A stretch of DNA of 64,000 nucleotides, from positions 1 to 64,000 of the forward strand of contig PXRQ01000080.1 in NCBI GenBank assembly GCA_003022005.1. The letters are read 5' to 3'. Numbering within the stretch: position 1 is the first letter of the stretch; each line of letters opens with the position of its first letter. The notes beneath the pieces are model-generated. The model saw only the letters and a program-made list of their open reading frames with translations. It was not told where the DNA came from and did not search any database. Both the position numbers and the translations under genes were made by a program. Shown here in pieces: positions 18,703 through 27,529 of this stretch. The DNA comes from Halobacteriales archaeon QS_5_70_15 (GTDB taxonomy: Archaea; Halobacteriota; Halobacteria; Halobacteriales; Haloarculaceae).

Positions 18703-18829
18703 GGGCGGCGACGCCGTCCCCCTCGGGGAGCGACGGCCGGACCCGTCGTCCTCGAACCCGCCCACGCACGCCCGTGTCCCCCGCCCGTCCGGCGGCGTAT
18801 TATTCCGGGAAGCGGCCGAAGCCCGGGTC

Positions 18830-19296
18830 GAGTCCCGCGCTCGTGGCGGCCGGGGACGTATCGATCGAGCCGCGAGAGCGCGAGGGCCCGCGCCGTGTCG
18901 TCCGGTTCGTCGGCGGGGAGGCTCCATCCGGTCGACCCACTTGACGCTCTCCCAGCAGTCGCTGTCGGGCGTCGCCGGCACGAGGCGAACGGGGCCGCCG
19001 TGTTCGACCGGGAGGGGGTCGCCGTCGAGTTCGAGCGCGAGGAGCGCACCGTCGAGCCGGTCGAGGGGGTAGCCACGCGCGTACTCGCCGTCCATCGCGC
19101 GGACGCCCCGCCACGTCAGGTCCGTGGCCGTCCAGCCCTCGACGCAGGAGAAGTCGCCGGAGGCCCGCACGAGTTCCATCGACCGGAGGTCCTCGGGGTC
19201 GAGCGAGAGCGGCTGGTCGACGAGCCCGGAAACGGTGAGCTCCCACCCGCCGGGGTCGACGGACTCGGGTACGGGGTGGGTCTCGGGGTCGGACAC
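18830..19296 (-). pseudogene. Molybdopterin-dependent oxidoreductase (sulfite-oxidase-like), deleted and frameshifted
   Basis: GTG 19296 starts SDPETHPVPESVDPGGWELT, then LVDQPLSLDPEDLRSMELV and GDFSCVEGWTATDLTWRGV with the cysteine that would bind Mo. The frame continues with YPLDRLDGALLALELDGDPL, RLVPATPDSDCWESVKWVDR, then breaks near 18930 into ALSRLDRYVP in another frame. The region between WRGV and YPLDR is about 30 residues shorter than in relatives I remember. The active site is therefore probably incomplete. Confidence 0.6.
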
Positions 19297-19492
19297 GGGT
19301 ACCGACGGCGTCCCCACCGACCAAGTACTGGTCCCGAACCAGTTCGTGATCCGGGCCGGGGCCGGGCTCCCTCGGATCGGGTCGTGTCTCCGGAGGCGGA
19401 TCGGATCGGTGCGGTCGGGGGCGAACGAACCGGCAGGCCGCGACGGACATCCTCGGCGTTCGCCCCCGCCCGGCAGGTATTGCCGTAACTCG

Positions 19493-19507
19493 TAGTTATA
19501 CGAACTA
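19493..19507. promoter_or_regulatory. Palindrome TAGTTATACGAACTA next to a TATA-like box
   Basis: TAGTT and AACTA pair around ATACG. Immediately after it, on the reverse strand, lies CATATATCTCTTAG, similar to the TATA region at 10070-10092. It sits 22 bp before the metB-like start at 19529 and about 200 bp before the broken oxidoreductase on the other strand, so it may control either. Confidence 0.45.
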
Positions 19508-19528
19508 AGAGATATATGCACTGGACAC

Positions 19529-20808
19529 ATGACCGAGGACGGAAAGCGGCCAGCGAGCCGCGGGTTCGGCACCCGCTGTGTCCACGCCGGCGCCGAGCGG
19601 GACCCGGCCACCGGCGCGGCGGCCACGCCGATCCACCAGACCACCTCCTACGAGTTCGAGGACGCCGACACCGCGGCCGACCTCTACGCGCTCGACGAGA
19701 TCGACCACGTCTACTCGCGCATCTCCAACCCGACGGTCCGCGTGCTCGAGAGGCGACTCGCCGCGCTCCACGACGCGCCCGACGCCCTCGCGACGGGGTC
19801 GGGGATGGCTGCGTTCGACGCCGCGACGACCGTCCTCGCCGAGTCCGGGGACAACGTCGTCTCCGCCGCCTCGATCTACGGCGGGACCAGCGAGGGGGCC
19901 TGCCCCGGCGGCTATCCGTCGCCCGGATGGTCCGTTCCTCCGATCGGGGAGTAACTTTTAACTCGATGACGCGAGCAGCCACCCGCGTGACGCTGTCGGA
20001 GATCGCCGACGTCGCTCACGAGCACGGCGTCCCGCTGTTCGTCGACAACACGTTCGCCACGCCCGCGCTCTGCCGGCCGTTCGAGCACGGCGCCGACCTC
20101 GTCTGGGAGTCGACGACGAAGTGGATCCACGGCTCGGGGACCACCGTCGGCGGCGTCCTCCTCGACTCCGGGGAGTTCCCCTGGTCCGAGTACCCGGAGA
20201 AGTACCCCGAGATCGGCGGGCCGAACCCCGCGTTCGGCGGCGTGAACTTCGCCGAGCGGTTCGGCGAGCGGGCGTTCGTGCTCGCGGCCCGACACCGGGC
20301 AGCACGGGTGCTCGGCGACGGGCAGACGCCGTTCGACGCGTGGGCTACCCTCGAGGGGCTGAAAACGCTCGGGCTCCGGATGGAGCGCCACTGCGAGAAC
20401 GCCCTCGCGGTCGCGGAGTTCCTCGCCGACCACCCCGAGGTCGCGTGGGTGACCTACCCCGGCCTTCCCGACCACGAGACCCACGAGCGGGCGACGGAGT
20501 ACCTCGACGACTTCGGCGGGATGGTCGCGTTCGGGCTCGAGGACGGATACGAGGCCGGCAAGCGGCTCTGCGAGGCGGTCGAGCTCGCGACGTTCCTCGC
20601 CAACATCGGCGACGCCCGGACCCTGCTCATCCACCCGGCGTCGACGACCCACGCCCAGTTGAGCGAGGCCGAACAGCGCGCCTCGGGGGTCTTCCCCGAC
20701 CTCCTCCGGCTCTCGGTCGGCATCGAGGACGTCGAGGACGTCATCGCCGACCTGGATAGGGGGATCGAGCGGGCCACGGCGCCGGCGGGGGAGGGGGGTG
20801 GCGCGTGA
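19529..20808 (+). pseudogene. MetB/MetY-family PLP enzyme with an internal segment replaced
   Basis: ATG 19529 encodes a normal Cys/Met-metabolism PLP N-terminus (RCVHAGAERDPATGAAATPI, VYSRISNPTVRVLERRLAAL, DNVVSAASIYGGT) up to about 19888. The C-terminal part resumes near 19999 in a different frame (DVAHEHGVPLFVDNTFATPA, WESTTKWIHGSGTTVGG with the PLP lysine, LLRLSVGIEDVEDVI). The intact paralogue at 23507 has about 166 nt here; this copy has about 110 nt of unrelated DNA, including the AT-rich GTAACTTTTAACTCGATG. A start at ATG 19966 could give a separate C-terminal fragment. The frame ends in GTGA overlapping metX, so the gene was once part of that operon. Confidence 0.75.
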
Positions 20809-22016
20809 CAGTCCCCCACGAGCGCGCGACCGCCTCGCTCGGCGAGTTCCGCTTCCAGTGCGGCGAGTCCATCCCGGAACTGGAGATCGCCTACGAGACC
20901 TACGGGGAGTTCACCGGCGACAACGCCGTCCTCGTCTGTCACGCCCTCACCGGGAGCGCCCACGTCGCCGGCCGGCGGGACGACGACCGGACCGCCGGCC
21001 AGGCCCGCGCCTGGTGGGAGGACATCGTCGGCCCGGGCAAGGCCATCGACACCACCGAGTACCACGTCGTCTGCGCGAACGTCCCCGGCTCCTGTTACGG
21101 CTCCTCGGGGCCGCCGACCGAGAACCCCGAGACGGGCGAGCCCTGGGGGACCGACTTCCCACCGGTCACGGTCGGCGACTGGACGGAGGCCCAGCGCCGG
21201 CTGCTCGACCACCTGGGCATCCCGCACCTCCACGCGGTCGTCGGCGGGAGCGTCGGGGGGATGAACGTCGTCGACTGGGCCCGGCGACACCCGGACCACG
21301 TCGACCGGGTGATCCCGATCGCGTGTGCCGGCCGGCTCGACCCGCAGTGTCTCGCGCTCGACGCCATCGCTCGGCGGTGTATCACGACCGACCCGAACTG
21401 GCACGGCGGGGACTACTACGGCGAGCCCGCGGGACCGACGAACGGGCTGGCGCTCGCCCGGCAGATCGGCCACGTGATGTACCTCTCGAAGGCCTCGATG
21501 GAGAAGAAGTTCGGCCGCCGGGCGGCCGGCCGCGAGGCCGCCCGCGACTCCTTCCCGGTGGACTCGGCGGGCGACTTCTTCCCCTACCGGGACGTCGAGT
21601 CCTACCTCGATTATAATGGCGAGCGGTTCGCCGAGCGGTTCGACGCGAACGCTTACCTCTACCTCACCCGGGCGATGGACAACTACGACCTCGCCTCGGG
21701 CTACGAGTCCGACGCGGCGGCGCTGGCGGCGTTCGACGGCCAGGCGCTCGTGCTCTCGTTCACCGGCGACTGGCACTTCACCGTCGAGGGGAACGAGGCG
21801 CTGGCGGCGTCGTTCCGGGAGGCGGGTGCGAGAACCGCCCATCACGTCGTCGAGAGCGACCACGGCCACGACGCGTTCCTCGTCGAGCCCGACCGGGTGG
21901 GTCCGCCCGTCGCGGACTTCCTCGAGGAGGGCGTCGCCGGGGCGGCGGTGACCGACACCGCCGAGGAGGGCGAGTCCGAGTTCGCGCCAGTCCACACGTC
22001 GCTGTTCTCGGACTAG
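20805..22016 (+). CDS. metX: Homoserine O-acetyltransferase
   Basis: A 403-residue alpha/beta hydrolase. GTG 20805 overlaps the metB-like stop by four bases. [34 protein letters not shown] (nucleophile Ser elbow), [14 protein letters not shown] (Asp region) and [13 protein letters not shown] (catalytic His) match MetX, which acetylates homoserine for the sulfhydrylation route to methionine. MetY at 23507 would use its product. Homoserine O-succinyl transfer cannot be excluded by sequence alone. Confidence 0.93.
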   Translation: MTVPHERATASLGEFRFQCGESIPELEIAYETYGEFTGDNAVLVCHALTGSAHVAGRRDDDRTAGQARAWWEDIVGPGKAIDTTEYHVVCANVPGSCYGSSGPPTENPETGEPWGTDFPPVTVGDWTEAQRRLLDHLGIPHLHAVVGGSVGGMNVVDWARRHPDHVDRVIPIACAGRLDPQCLALDAIARRCITTDPNWHGGDYYGEPAGPTNGLALARQIGHVMYLSKASMEKKFGRRAAGREAARDSFPVDSAGDFFPYRDVESYLDYNGERFAERFDANAYLYLTRAMDNYDLASGYESDAAALAAFDGQALVLSFTGDWHFTVEGNEALAASFREAGARTAHHVVESDHGHDAFLVEPDRVGPPVADFLEEGVAGAAVTDTAEEGESEFAPVHTSLFSD

Positions 22017-22176
22017 GAATGCCCGAACGGATGGTTCGAACAGTTCCATTCGTCCGCACGGGAACCGCCACGAGAGTCCCACCCCACCCGGTTTCCTCCT
22101 CGGCGATCGCTCGTTCGATCACCAGTACCGACACGGACCGTGAGACATTTGTCCCCGGTCCGGGTCGAACCCACCA

Positions 22177-23343
22177 GTGTCCTCAGACGCGCACCCGCGA
22201 CCGTGGCTCGTGCTCGCCGGGTGTTTCCTGGTGTCAACCGGGTTCAACGGCTACCTGTTCGCCCCGGCGCCGGTCGTTCCGCTGCTCGTGGAGGAGTTCG
22301 CCATCGACAAGCCGGCGGCGGGGCTGGCCATCAGCGCCGTCTTCCTCGCGTGGGTGTTTCTCCAGCTCCCCGGCGGGCTCCTCATGGACAGGTACGACAA
22401 CCGGCTGCTCGTCTGGGCCGGCGCCGGTATCCTGTTCCTCGCAGCCATCGCGGGCACCCTCGCGCCGGACTACCGGACGTTCCTGCTCACCCGCTTTCTC
22501 GGCGGCGTCTCCGCCCTCTTCCTCTGGACGACGGGCGCGAACGTGGTCGACCGGTCGTTCCCGGCGTCGAAGCGGGCCGTGGGGACGGGCCTGTTCATCG
22601 CGAGCGCCCCCGCCGGCGTCTCGCTCGCGCAGGTCGCCGGGCCGCACGTCGCGACCGCGTTCGGCTGGCGGGCGACGCTGCTCGTCTATCCGGCCGTCAC
22701 CGCGGTCGGCCTCCCGTTCCTCTATCTGCTCCTGCGGGAGCCGATCCGGAACGACAGCCGCCTCGGACTCGGGGCGTTCCTCGCGGCGCTCCGGAACCGA
22801 ACCGTCCTGCTGGTCTCGGTGAGCAGCTTCTGTGCCTACTCGCTGTTCGTCTTCTTCAACTCCTGGATGCCCACGTACGGAACGGACGTGGTCTCGCTCG
22901 ACCTCGCGACCGCGGGGGCGATGACCGCGCTCGTCCCGGCGATGGGGCTGCTCGCGCGGCCCGGCGGCGGCTGGCTCTCCGACCGGATCGGGGGCCGCCG
23001 CCGGCCGGTGCTCGTCGGGACGTTCCTGCTGGTCCTGCCGGCGCTCGTGGGCGTCACCGCCGTCTCGTCGCTCGTCGGCTACGCCGCCGTCCTCGTCCTG
23101 GCGGGCGTCGGTTCGCAGCTCGGCACCGGCGTCTTCTACGTCTTCGTCGGCGAGCTCAGTGCCGAGGAGACCCGCGGGACCGGGCTGGCGGTGCTTACGA
23201 CCCTCTCGATCACTGGCGCACTGACCGCGCCCGTTCTCACCGGCTGGCTCATCGAGCAGTTCTCGTGGAACGCCGCGTTCGGCTTCGGCGCCCTCCTCGC
23301 CGTCGCCGGCATCCTCGCCGTGCTTCCGGTCTCGGAGACCTGA
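22177..23343 (+). CDS. Major facilitator superfamily transporter
   Basis: A 388-residue protein with a GTG start at 22177 and about 12 hydrophobic segments. The MFS loop 2-3 motif appears as LLMDRYDNRLLV, and GGWLSDRIGGRRRPVLVG between TM8 and TM9 is its repeat. The layout resembles NNP/oxalate-formate-like carriers, but the substrate is not determinable. It lies between metX and metY without obvious overlap, so its role in sulfur metabolism is only a guess. Confidence 0.85.
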   Translation: MSSDAHPRPWLVLAGCFLVSTGFNGYLFAPAPVVPLLVEEFAIDKPAAGLAISAVFLAWVFLQLPGGLLMDRYDNRLLVWAGAGILFLAAIAGTLAPDYRTFLLTRFLGGVSALFLWTTGANVVDRSFPASKRAVGTGLFIASAPAGVSLAQVAGPHVATAFGWRATLLVYPAVTAVGLPFLYLLLREPIRNDSRLGLGAFLAALRNRTVLLVSVSSFCAYSLFVFFNSWMPTYGTDVVSLDLATAGAMTALVPAMGLLARPGGGWLSDRIGGRRRPVLVGTFLLVLPALVGVTAVSSLVGYAAVLVLAGVGSQLGTGVFYVFVGELSAEETRGTGLAVLTTLSITGALTAPVLTGWLIEQFSWNAAFGFGALLAVAGILAVLPVSET

Positions 23344-23506
23344 CGCCCCCGTGTCCGGCGAACCCGACCCGCTACCGGGCCCCGGATCGCGGAGTCGGGG
23401 GCGCGAACCGACGAACCCCCGTGGGTACTGTAACCGCGCGCCGCGGCCACCGCCTGGCCTCGCCGCGTGTGGGAACGTTCAAACCCGTCGCCGGCGACGA
23501 TCCGGT

Positions 23507-24796
23507 ATGGCAGACGACGAACGCAGTTTCGAGACGAACTCGCTCCACGCCGGCCAGGAACCGGACCCGACGACGGGCGCACGCGCACCACCCATCTACC
23601 AGACCACCTCGTACGTCTTCGACGACGCCGACCACGCCGCGCGGCTGTTCGCCCTCGAGGAGCCGGGGAACATCTACTCGCGGCTGATGAATCCGACGAA
23701 CGCCGTGCTCGAGGAGCGGATGGCCACGCTGGAGGGCGGTGTCGGCGCGCTCGCCACCGCCTCCGGGATGGCCGCGCTCAACCTCGCGACGTTCATGCTC
23801 GCCGACGCCGGCGACAACGTCGTGACCGCCTCGTCGCTGTACGGCGGGACCTACACCTACTACACCCACACTGCCCCCCGGCAGGGCGTCGAGGCGCGGT
23901 TCGTCGACACGCTCGACTACGAGGCCTACGAGGAGGCCATCGACGAGGACACCGCGTACGTCCACTGCGAGACCATCGGCAACCCCGCGCTCGACACGCC
24001 GGACTTCGAGCGGCTGGCGGACATCGCGGACGAGCACGGCGTCCCGCTGTTCGTCGACAACACGTTCGCCACGCCCGCGCTCTGCTCGCCGATCGAGCAC
24101 GGCGCGGACCTCACGTGGAGTTCGACCACCAAGTGGATCCACGGTCACGGGACGACGGTCGGCGGGATCCTCGTCGACGGCGGGACGTTCCCGTGGGAGG
24201 AGCACGCCGAGAGGTTCCCCGAGATCGCCCAGTCGAACCCCGCGTACCACGGCGTGAACTTCCGCGAGCGGTTCGGCGAGGCGGCGTTCACCTACGCTGC
24301 GCTCGCGCGGGGGCTCCGGGACCTCGGCAACGGGCAGTCGCCGTTCGACGCCTGGCAGACCCTCCAGGGGCTGGAGTCGCTGCCGATGCGGATGGAGCGC
24401 CACTGCGAGAACGCGATGGCCGTCGCCGAGTTCCTCGAGGACCACCCCGACGTCTCGTGGGCCATCTATCCCGGCCTGGAGGGCCACGAAACCCACGACA
24501 ACGCGTCGAAGTACCTCGACGGCGGCTACGGCGGGATGATCGCGTTCGGGCTGGAGGCGGGCTACGACGCCGCCCGGAAGACCGTCGAGACCACCGAGAT
24601 CGCGTCCCTGCTCGCGAACGTCGGCGACGCGAAGACGCTCGTCATCCACCCCGCGTCGACCACCCACCAGCAGCTCACCGAGGAGGAGCAGCTGGCCGCA
24701 GGGGTCAGGCCCGACATGGTCCGGCTCTCGGTCGGAACCGAAGGTGTGGACGACATCGTCGCGGACCTCGACCGGGCGATCGACCGGGCGTCCTGA
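23507..24796 (+). CDS. metY: O-acetylhomoserine sulfhydrylase-type PLP enzyme
   Basis: A 429-residue enzyme starting MADDERSFETNSLHAGQEPD. IYSRLMNPTNAVLEERMATL, DNVVTASSLYGGTYTYYTH, FVDNTFATPALCSPIEHGAD and WSSTTKWIHGHGTTVGGILV (Schiff-base lysine) define the Cys/Met PLP family; the roughly 430-residue length and YTYYTH loop fit MetY rather than MetB. It would make homocysteine from O-acetylhomoserine and sulfide. It is the intact paralogue of the broken gene at 19529. Confidence 0.9.
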   Translation: MADDERSFETNSLHAGQEPDPTTGARAPPIYQTTSYVFDDADHAARLFALEEPGNIYSRLMNPTNAVLEERMATLEGGVGALATASGMAALNLATFMLADAGDNVVTASSLYGGTYTYYTHTAPRQGVEARFVDTLDYEAYEEAIDEDTAYVHCETIGNPALDTPDFERLADIADEHGVPLFVDNTFATPALCSPIEHGADLTWSSTTKWIHGHGTTVGGILVDGGTFPWEEHAERFPEIAQSNPAYHGVNFRERFGEAAFTYAALARGLRDLGNGQSPFDAWQTLQGLESLPMRMERHCENAMAVAEFLEDHPDVSWAIYPGLEGHETHDNASKYLDGGYGGMIAFGLEAGYDAARKTVETTEIASLLANVGDAKTLVIHPASTTHQQLTEEEQLAAGVRPDMVRLSVGTEGVDDIVADLDRAIDRAS

Positions 24797-24840
24797 GCAG
24801 TGTCCGGCGGTCGCGGCCCGAACCGACACCGGAACGCGGG

Positions 24841-25033
24841 CTACCGCCGGAACAGCAGCGCCCCCAGCCCCACGGCGACCGCGGCGGGGTGCCCGACGAG
24901 GGGCGACCGACGAGAGGACGACGCTCGCCGCGAGCAGCGCACCGACGCCCGCTGCGGTCCGGACCGGGTGGTCGGAGATCCACCGGAGCGCCGGCCCCGC
25001 GAGAACCAGCAGCACACGGGCGACCACCCCCAT
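24841..25033 (-). pseudogene. About 63-residue membrane protein gene with a small frameshift
   Basis: ATG 25033 gives MGVVARVLLVLAGPALRWIS then VRTAAGVGALLAASVVLSSVA in one frame. One or two bases are off near 24895; the next frame continues LVGHPAAVAVGLGALLFRR to TAG at 24841-24843, a natural end for such a two-TM protein. The minimal repair (1-2 nt) suggests either a recent mutation or a base-calling error. Confidence 0.5.
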
Positions 25034-25089
25034 ACTCGGGGCGTGTCACTCGGAGCGCAAAAACCCGCGCAAGACGTCCGTCCGACGGA

Positions 25090-25722
25090 CTACAGGAGCC
25101 CGCGCTCCTCGAACAGCTCCCGTAGTTCGGCCATCGACTCGACGACGACGTCGCAATGGGGGCCGACCGCGGGCTTTGGCTCGTAGCCGACGGCGAGCCC
25201 CGCCACCTCCAGCATCGGGAGGTCGTTCGCGCCGTCGCCGACCGCGACGGTGTCGGCCACGTCCACCCCGAGGTCCGTCGCGAGGTCCTCCAGGGCGTCG
25301 TCCTTGGTCCCCTCGACGAGTGGGCCCTCGACGCGGCCGGTGAGATGACCCTTCCGGGAGACGAGGTGGTTCGCGACGACGGCGTCGACCTCGACGCCCG
25401 CGGCGGCGAGGGCAGCCTCGACGCCGCGGTCGAAGCCACCAGTCAGAACGGTGACGTGGTGGCCGGCCTCCCGGAGCGCGGCGATGACGTCCGCGGCGCC
25501 GGGCCGGAGTTCGACCCGGGAGAACGCCCGCGAGGCCGCCTCCCCGTCCAGCCGGAAGAGGAGGTCCGCCCGCTCGCGGAGGCTCTCGGCGTAGGAGAGC
25601 TCGTCGTTCATCGCCCGCTCGGTGATCTCGGCGATCTCGTCGGCGACGCCCCGCTCCTCGCCGAGCAGGACCATCATCTCCGAGTCCGAGAGCGTCCCGT
25701 CGAAGTCGAACGCCACGAGCAT
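25090..25722 (-). CDS. serB: Phosphoserine phosphatase
   Basis: A 210-residue HAD enzyme. MLVAFDFDGTLSDSEMMVLL at the N-terminus has the nucleophile and acid/base Asp pair; VTVLTGGFDRGVE is motif II, KDDALEDLATDLGV carries the motif III region, and VAVGDGANDLPMLEVAGLAV is motif IV. The MNDELSYAESLRERADLL cap is typical of SerB. It performs the last step of serine synthesis. Confidence 0.92.
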   Translation of the reverse strand: MLVAFDFDGTLSDSEMMVLLGEERGVADEIAEITERAMNDELSYAESLRERADLLFRLDGEAASRAFSRVELRPGAADVIAALREAGHHVTVLTGGFDRGVEAALAAAGVEVDAVVANHLVSRKGHLTGRVEGPLVEGTKDDALEDLATDLGVDVADTVAVGDGANDLPMLEVAGLAVGYEPKPAVGPHCDVVVESMAELRELFEERGLL

Positions 25723-25862
25723 ACCGGCCGTTCCCGGGCGCGGGGCTTGAATGCTGCCGGTTCGGCCGGCACCGCCGGCCGGTTCGACCCCGGGCGTCGG
25801 GTGCCCGGCCATAGTCGGAGCGTCGGGGGGCGGAGGCCGGCCGATCCGGACCGACCCGCCGA

Positions 25863-25870
25863 GCTTATAC
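25863..25870 (+). promoter_or_regulatory. TATA box for leaderless ridA
   Basis: GCTTATAC lies about 25-30 bp before GTG 25894, the spacing of a TATA box for a haloarchaeal leaderless transcript. This supports the GTG as start. Confidence 0.6.
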
Positions 25871-25893
25871 GGGCGGCCGGGCCAGGCCGGCCC

Positions 25894-26274
25894 GTGAAGG
25901 ACACCGTCCACACGAACGCGGCTCCGGAGGCCATCGGCGCGTACAGCCAGGCGACCACGAACGGCGAGCTGGTGTTCACCGCGGGACAGATCCCCCTGAC
26001 GCCGGACGGTCGGCTGCTGGACGAGGCCCCGATCGCCGAGCGGACCGAGCAGGCGCTGGGCAACGTCACCGCCGTCCTCGCGGAGGCCGGCGCGTCGATG
26101 GAGGACGCGCTCAAGATCACGGTGTTCCTCGACGACATCGAGGACTTCGAGGAGATGAACGAAGCCTACGCGGGCCACTTCCCGAGCGAGCCGCCGGCCC
26201 GGTCCGCCGTCGAGGTCGGGGCGCTCCCGAAGGGCGTCGGCGTGGAGATCGAGGCGGTCGCGGTCGTCGGGTGA
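25894..26274 (+). CDS. ridA: RidA family deaminase, copy 1
   Basis: A 126-residue protein with a GTG start placed by the TATA box upstream. APEAIGAYSQATTNGELVFT, TAGQIPLTP, and RSAVEVGALPKGVGVEIEAV include the conserved substrate-carboxylate Arg and the C-terminal glutamate of RidA/YjgF proteins, which hydrolyse reactive enamines and imines from PLP enzymes. A second, similar copy follows 86 bp downstream. Confidence 0.93.
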   Translation: MKDTVHTNAAPEAIGAYSQATTNGELVFTAGQIPLTPDGRLLDEAPIAERTEQALGNVTAVLAEAGASMEDALKITVFLDDIEDFEEMNEAYAGHFPSEPPARSAVEVGALPKGVGVEIEAVAVVG

Positions 26275-26360
26275 CCCCGCGGACGGGGACGGGAACGGGA
26301 ACAGGGACGGCCGGGGGCCCAACCCCGGCACTTATCCTCCCGGCGGCGACTGTCCGGGGT

Positions 26361-26741
26361 ATGAAGGAGGTCGTCGACACGGACGAGGCCCCCGCGGCCA
26401 TCGGCGCGTACAGCCAGGGAACGACGAACGGCGAACTGGTGTTCACCGCGGGGCAGGGACCACTCACCCCCGACGGCGAGGTGCTCGAGGACGCTTCCAT
26501 CGCCGAGCAGACCGAACGGGTGCTCGACAACGTCGCCGCCATCCTCGCGGAGGCCGGCGCGTCGATGGGGGACGTGATGAAGACGACGGTGTTCCTCGAC
26601 GACATCGAGGACTTCGAGGAGATGAACGAAGCCTACGCGGGCTACTTCCCCGAGGATCCGCCCGCCCGGTCCGCCGTCGAGGTCGGGGCGCTCCCCCTCG
26701 GCATCGGCGTCGAGATCGAGGCGGTCGCCGTCGTGGAGTGA
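26361..26741 (+). CDS. ridA: RidA family deaminase, copy 2
   Basis: A 126-residue paralogue of the preceding gene, identical in length and sharing long stretches (VFLDDIEDFEEMNEAYAG, RSAVEVGALP). The conserved Arg and terminal Glu are retained, so both copies look active. Position 53 Q-to-G type changes near TAGQGPLTP could alter substrate choice. The last base of its TGA (26739-26741) is part of the direct repeat flanking an inverted-repeat element. Confidence 0.93.
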   Translation: MKEVVDTDEAPAAIGAYSQGTTNGELVFTAGQGPLTPDGEVLEDASIAEQTERVLDNVAAILAEAGASMGDVMKTTVFLDDIEDFEEMNEAYAGYFPEDPPARSAVEVGALPLGIGVEIEAVAVVE

Positions 26742-26820
26742 TGCGGTCGTGCGTAGTCTGTTACCGGCGATACCCCACGCCGCCCGGGTGATCGACGGTA
26801 CATCGTTACGCACGACCGTA
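26742..26820. mobile_element. 79-bp inverted-repeat (MITE-like) element between stop and start codons
   Basis: TGCGGTCGTGCGTA (26742-26755) and TACGCACGACCGTA (26807-26820) are 14-bp inverted repeats with one mismatch. It is flanked by TGA at 26739-26741 (ridA stop) and TGA at 26821-26823. Its interior, read in reverse, aligns closely with that of 39214-39292 (ATCACCCGGGCGG, CGGTAA-AGAC). It fills the whole intergenic space and donates the A of the next ATG. Confidence 0.85.
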
Positions 26821-27011
26821 TGAACCGACGGACGAAGGCGAGCCTGCTGTGGGGGCTCACGGGGGCGCTCGTGTTCCTCGTGGGTCTGCAGGCGTTCCGG
26901 CTGGTGACCGGCGAGACGATCACGCTCGAAGCGATGTTCGGCGTCGCGCTGCTGGTCGGCGTCGTCGCGGGCGCCGCGTCCTACGTGGTCGAGGGGCGGG
27001 TCGCCGGGTGA
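26820..27011 (+). CDS. 63-residue two-TM membrane protein
   Basis: ATG 26820 gives MNRRTKASLLWGLTGALVFL, VGLQAFRLVTGETITLEAMF and GVALLVGVVAGAASYVVEG: two hydrophobic spans with a short charged N-terminus. No domain is known to me. The A of ATG belongs to the inverted-repeat element; without the element the gene would start GTG AAC CGA overlapping the ridA stop. Confidence 0.65.
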   Translation: MNRRTKASLLWGLTGALVFLVGLQAFRLVTGETITLEAMFGVALLVGVVAGAASYVVEGRVAG

Positions 27012-27053
27012 AAGGAACAGTCTTAAGCGGCGGAACCGGCTAGCCCGGCGCGA

Positions 27054-27134
27054 GCCGGGATGGCCGAGTGGTAAGGCGCACGCCTGGAAAGCGTGTTCCC
27101 TCTGGGATCCAGGGTTCAAATCCCTGTCCCGGCG
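27054..27134 (+). tRNA. tRNA-Ser (GGA)
   Basis: Acceptor strands GCCGGGA (27054-27060) and TCCCGGC (27127-27133) pair fully, followed by discriminator G. The anticodon stem-loop GCACGC-CTGGAAA-GCGTGT exposes GGA. An extended variable arm (CCCTCTGGGA) and T-arm CAGGGTTCAAATCCCTG complete a class II serine tRNA. Confidence 0.93.
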
Positions 27135-27201
27135 TGTTCTCGCGCGAGCAAGCCGGTGAGCGCCTCGTGCGCCCACCACTGCGCGAGCGCGTGTCCCGTC
27201 G

Positions 27202-27222
27202 ACGGCAGGATTCGAACCCTAC
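27202..27222 (-). repeat. tRNA 3'-end fragment (T-arm and acceptor)
   Basis: On the reverse strand the segment reads as a T-stem/loop (GTAGGGTTCGAATCCTGC) running into CCGTCGAC. No matching 5' half is present. Confidence 0.45.
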
Positions 27223-27274
27223 GAGTCACAGCCCGCGCAGCGAGCGGCTGCGAGCGGGCAGGACCGTCTCCGTC

Positions 27275-27299
27275 CGGTTCAAATTCCCCGTCCCGACGC
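27275..27299 (+). repeat. tRNA 3'-end fragment resembling tRNA-Ser
   Basis: CGGTTCAAATTCCCCGTCCC followed by GACGC resembles the 3' end of the tRNA-Ser at 27112-27134 with a few changes. The rest of the tRNA is absent. Confidence 0.5.
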
Positions 27300-27529
27300 T
27301 TCTGCGGGGAACGGCGGGATCCGAGCTGTAGCGAGGACCTCGTGTGAGCGGCGGACGTAACGATCCGCGGACGGATGTGGCGGATCGGCAGCGAGGGCAC
27401 CGCACGAGCGATGGGGCCGCGGGCTTCCGATAGATGCGACGAGCGCCGGCGAGGAACCGGGGGGAGTAACGGACCCTCCAGCCCGCCGCTAACGCCGGGT
27501 CTATAGGCCCACCGACCGACCGACCGCCC

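Larger units (their letters stand above)
27135..27529. other. 395-bp spacer with two tRNA 3'-end fragments
   Basis: No protein gene is supportable. Two fragments resemble T-arm plus acceptor 3' strand of tRNAs: TAGGGTTCGAATCCTGCCGT on the reverse strand (27202-27222) and GGTTCAAATTCCCCGTCCCG on the forward strand (27276-27295). They face each other downstream of the intact tRNA-Ser, as expected for remnants of tRNA-targeting integrations. Confidence 0.5.
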
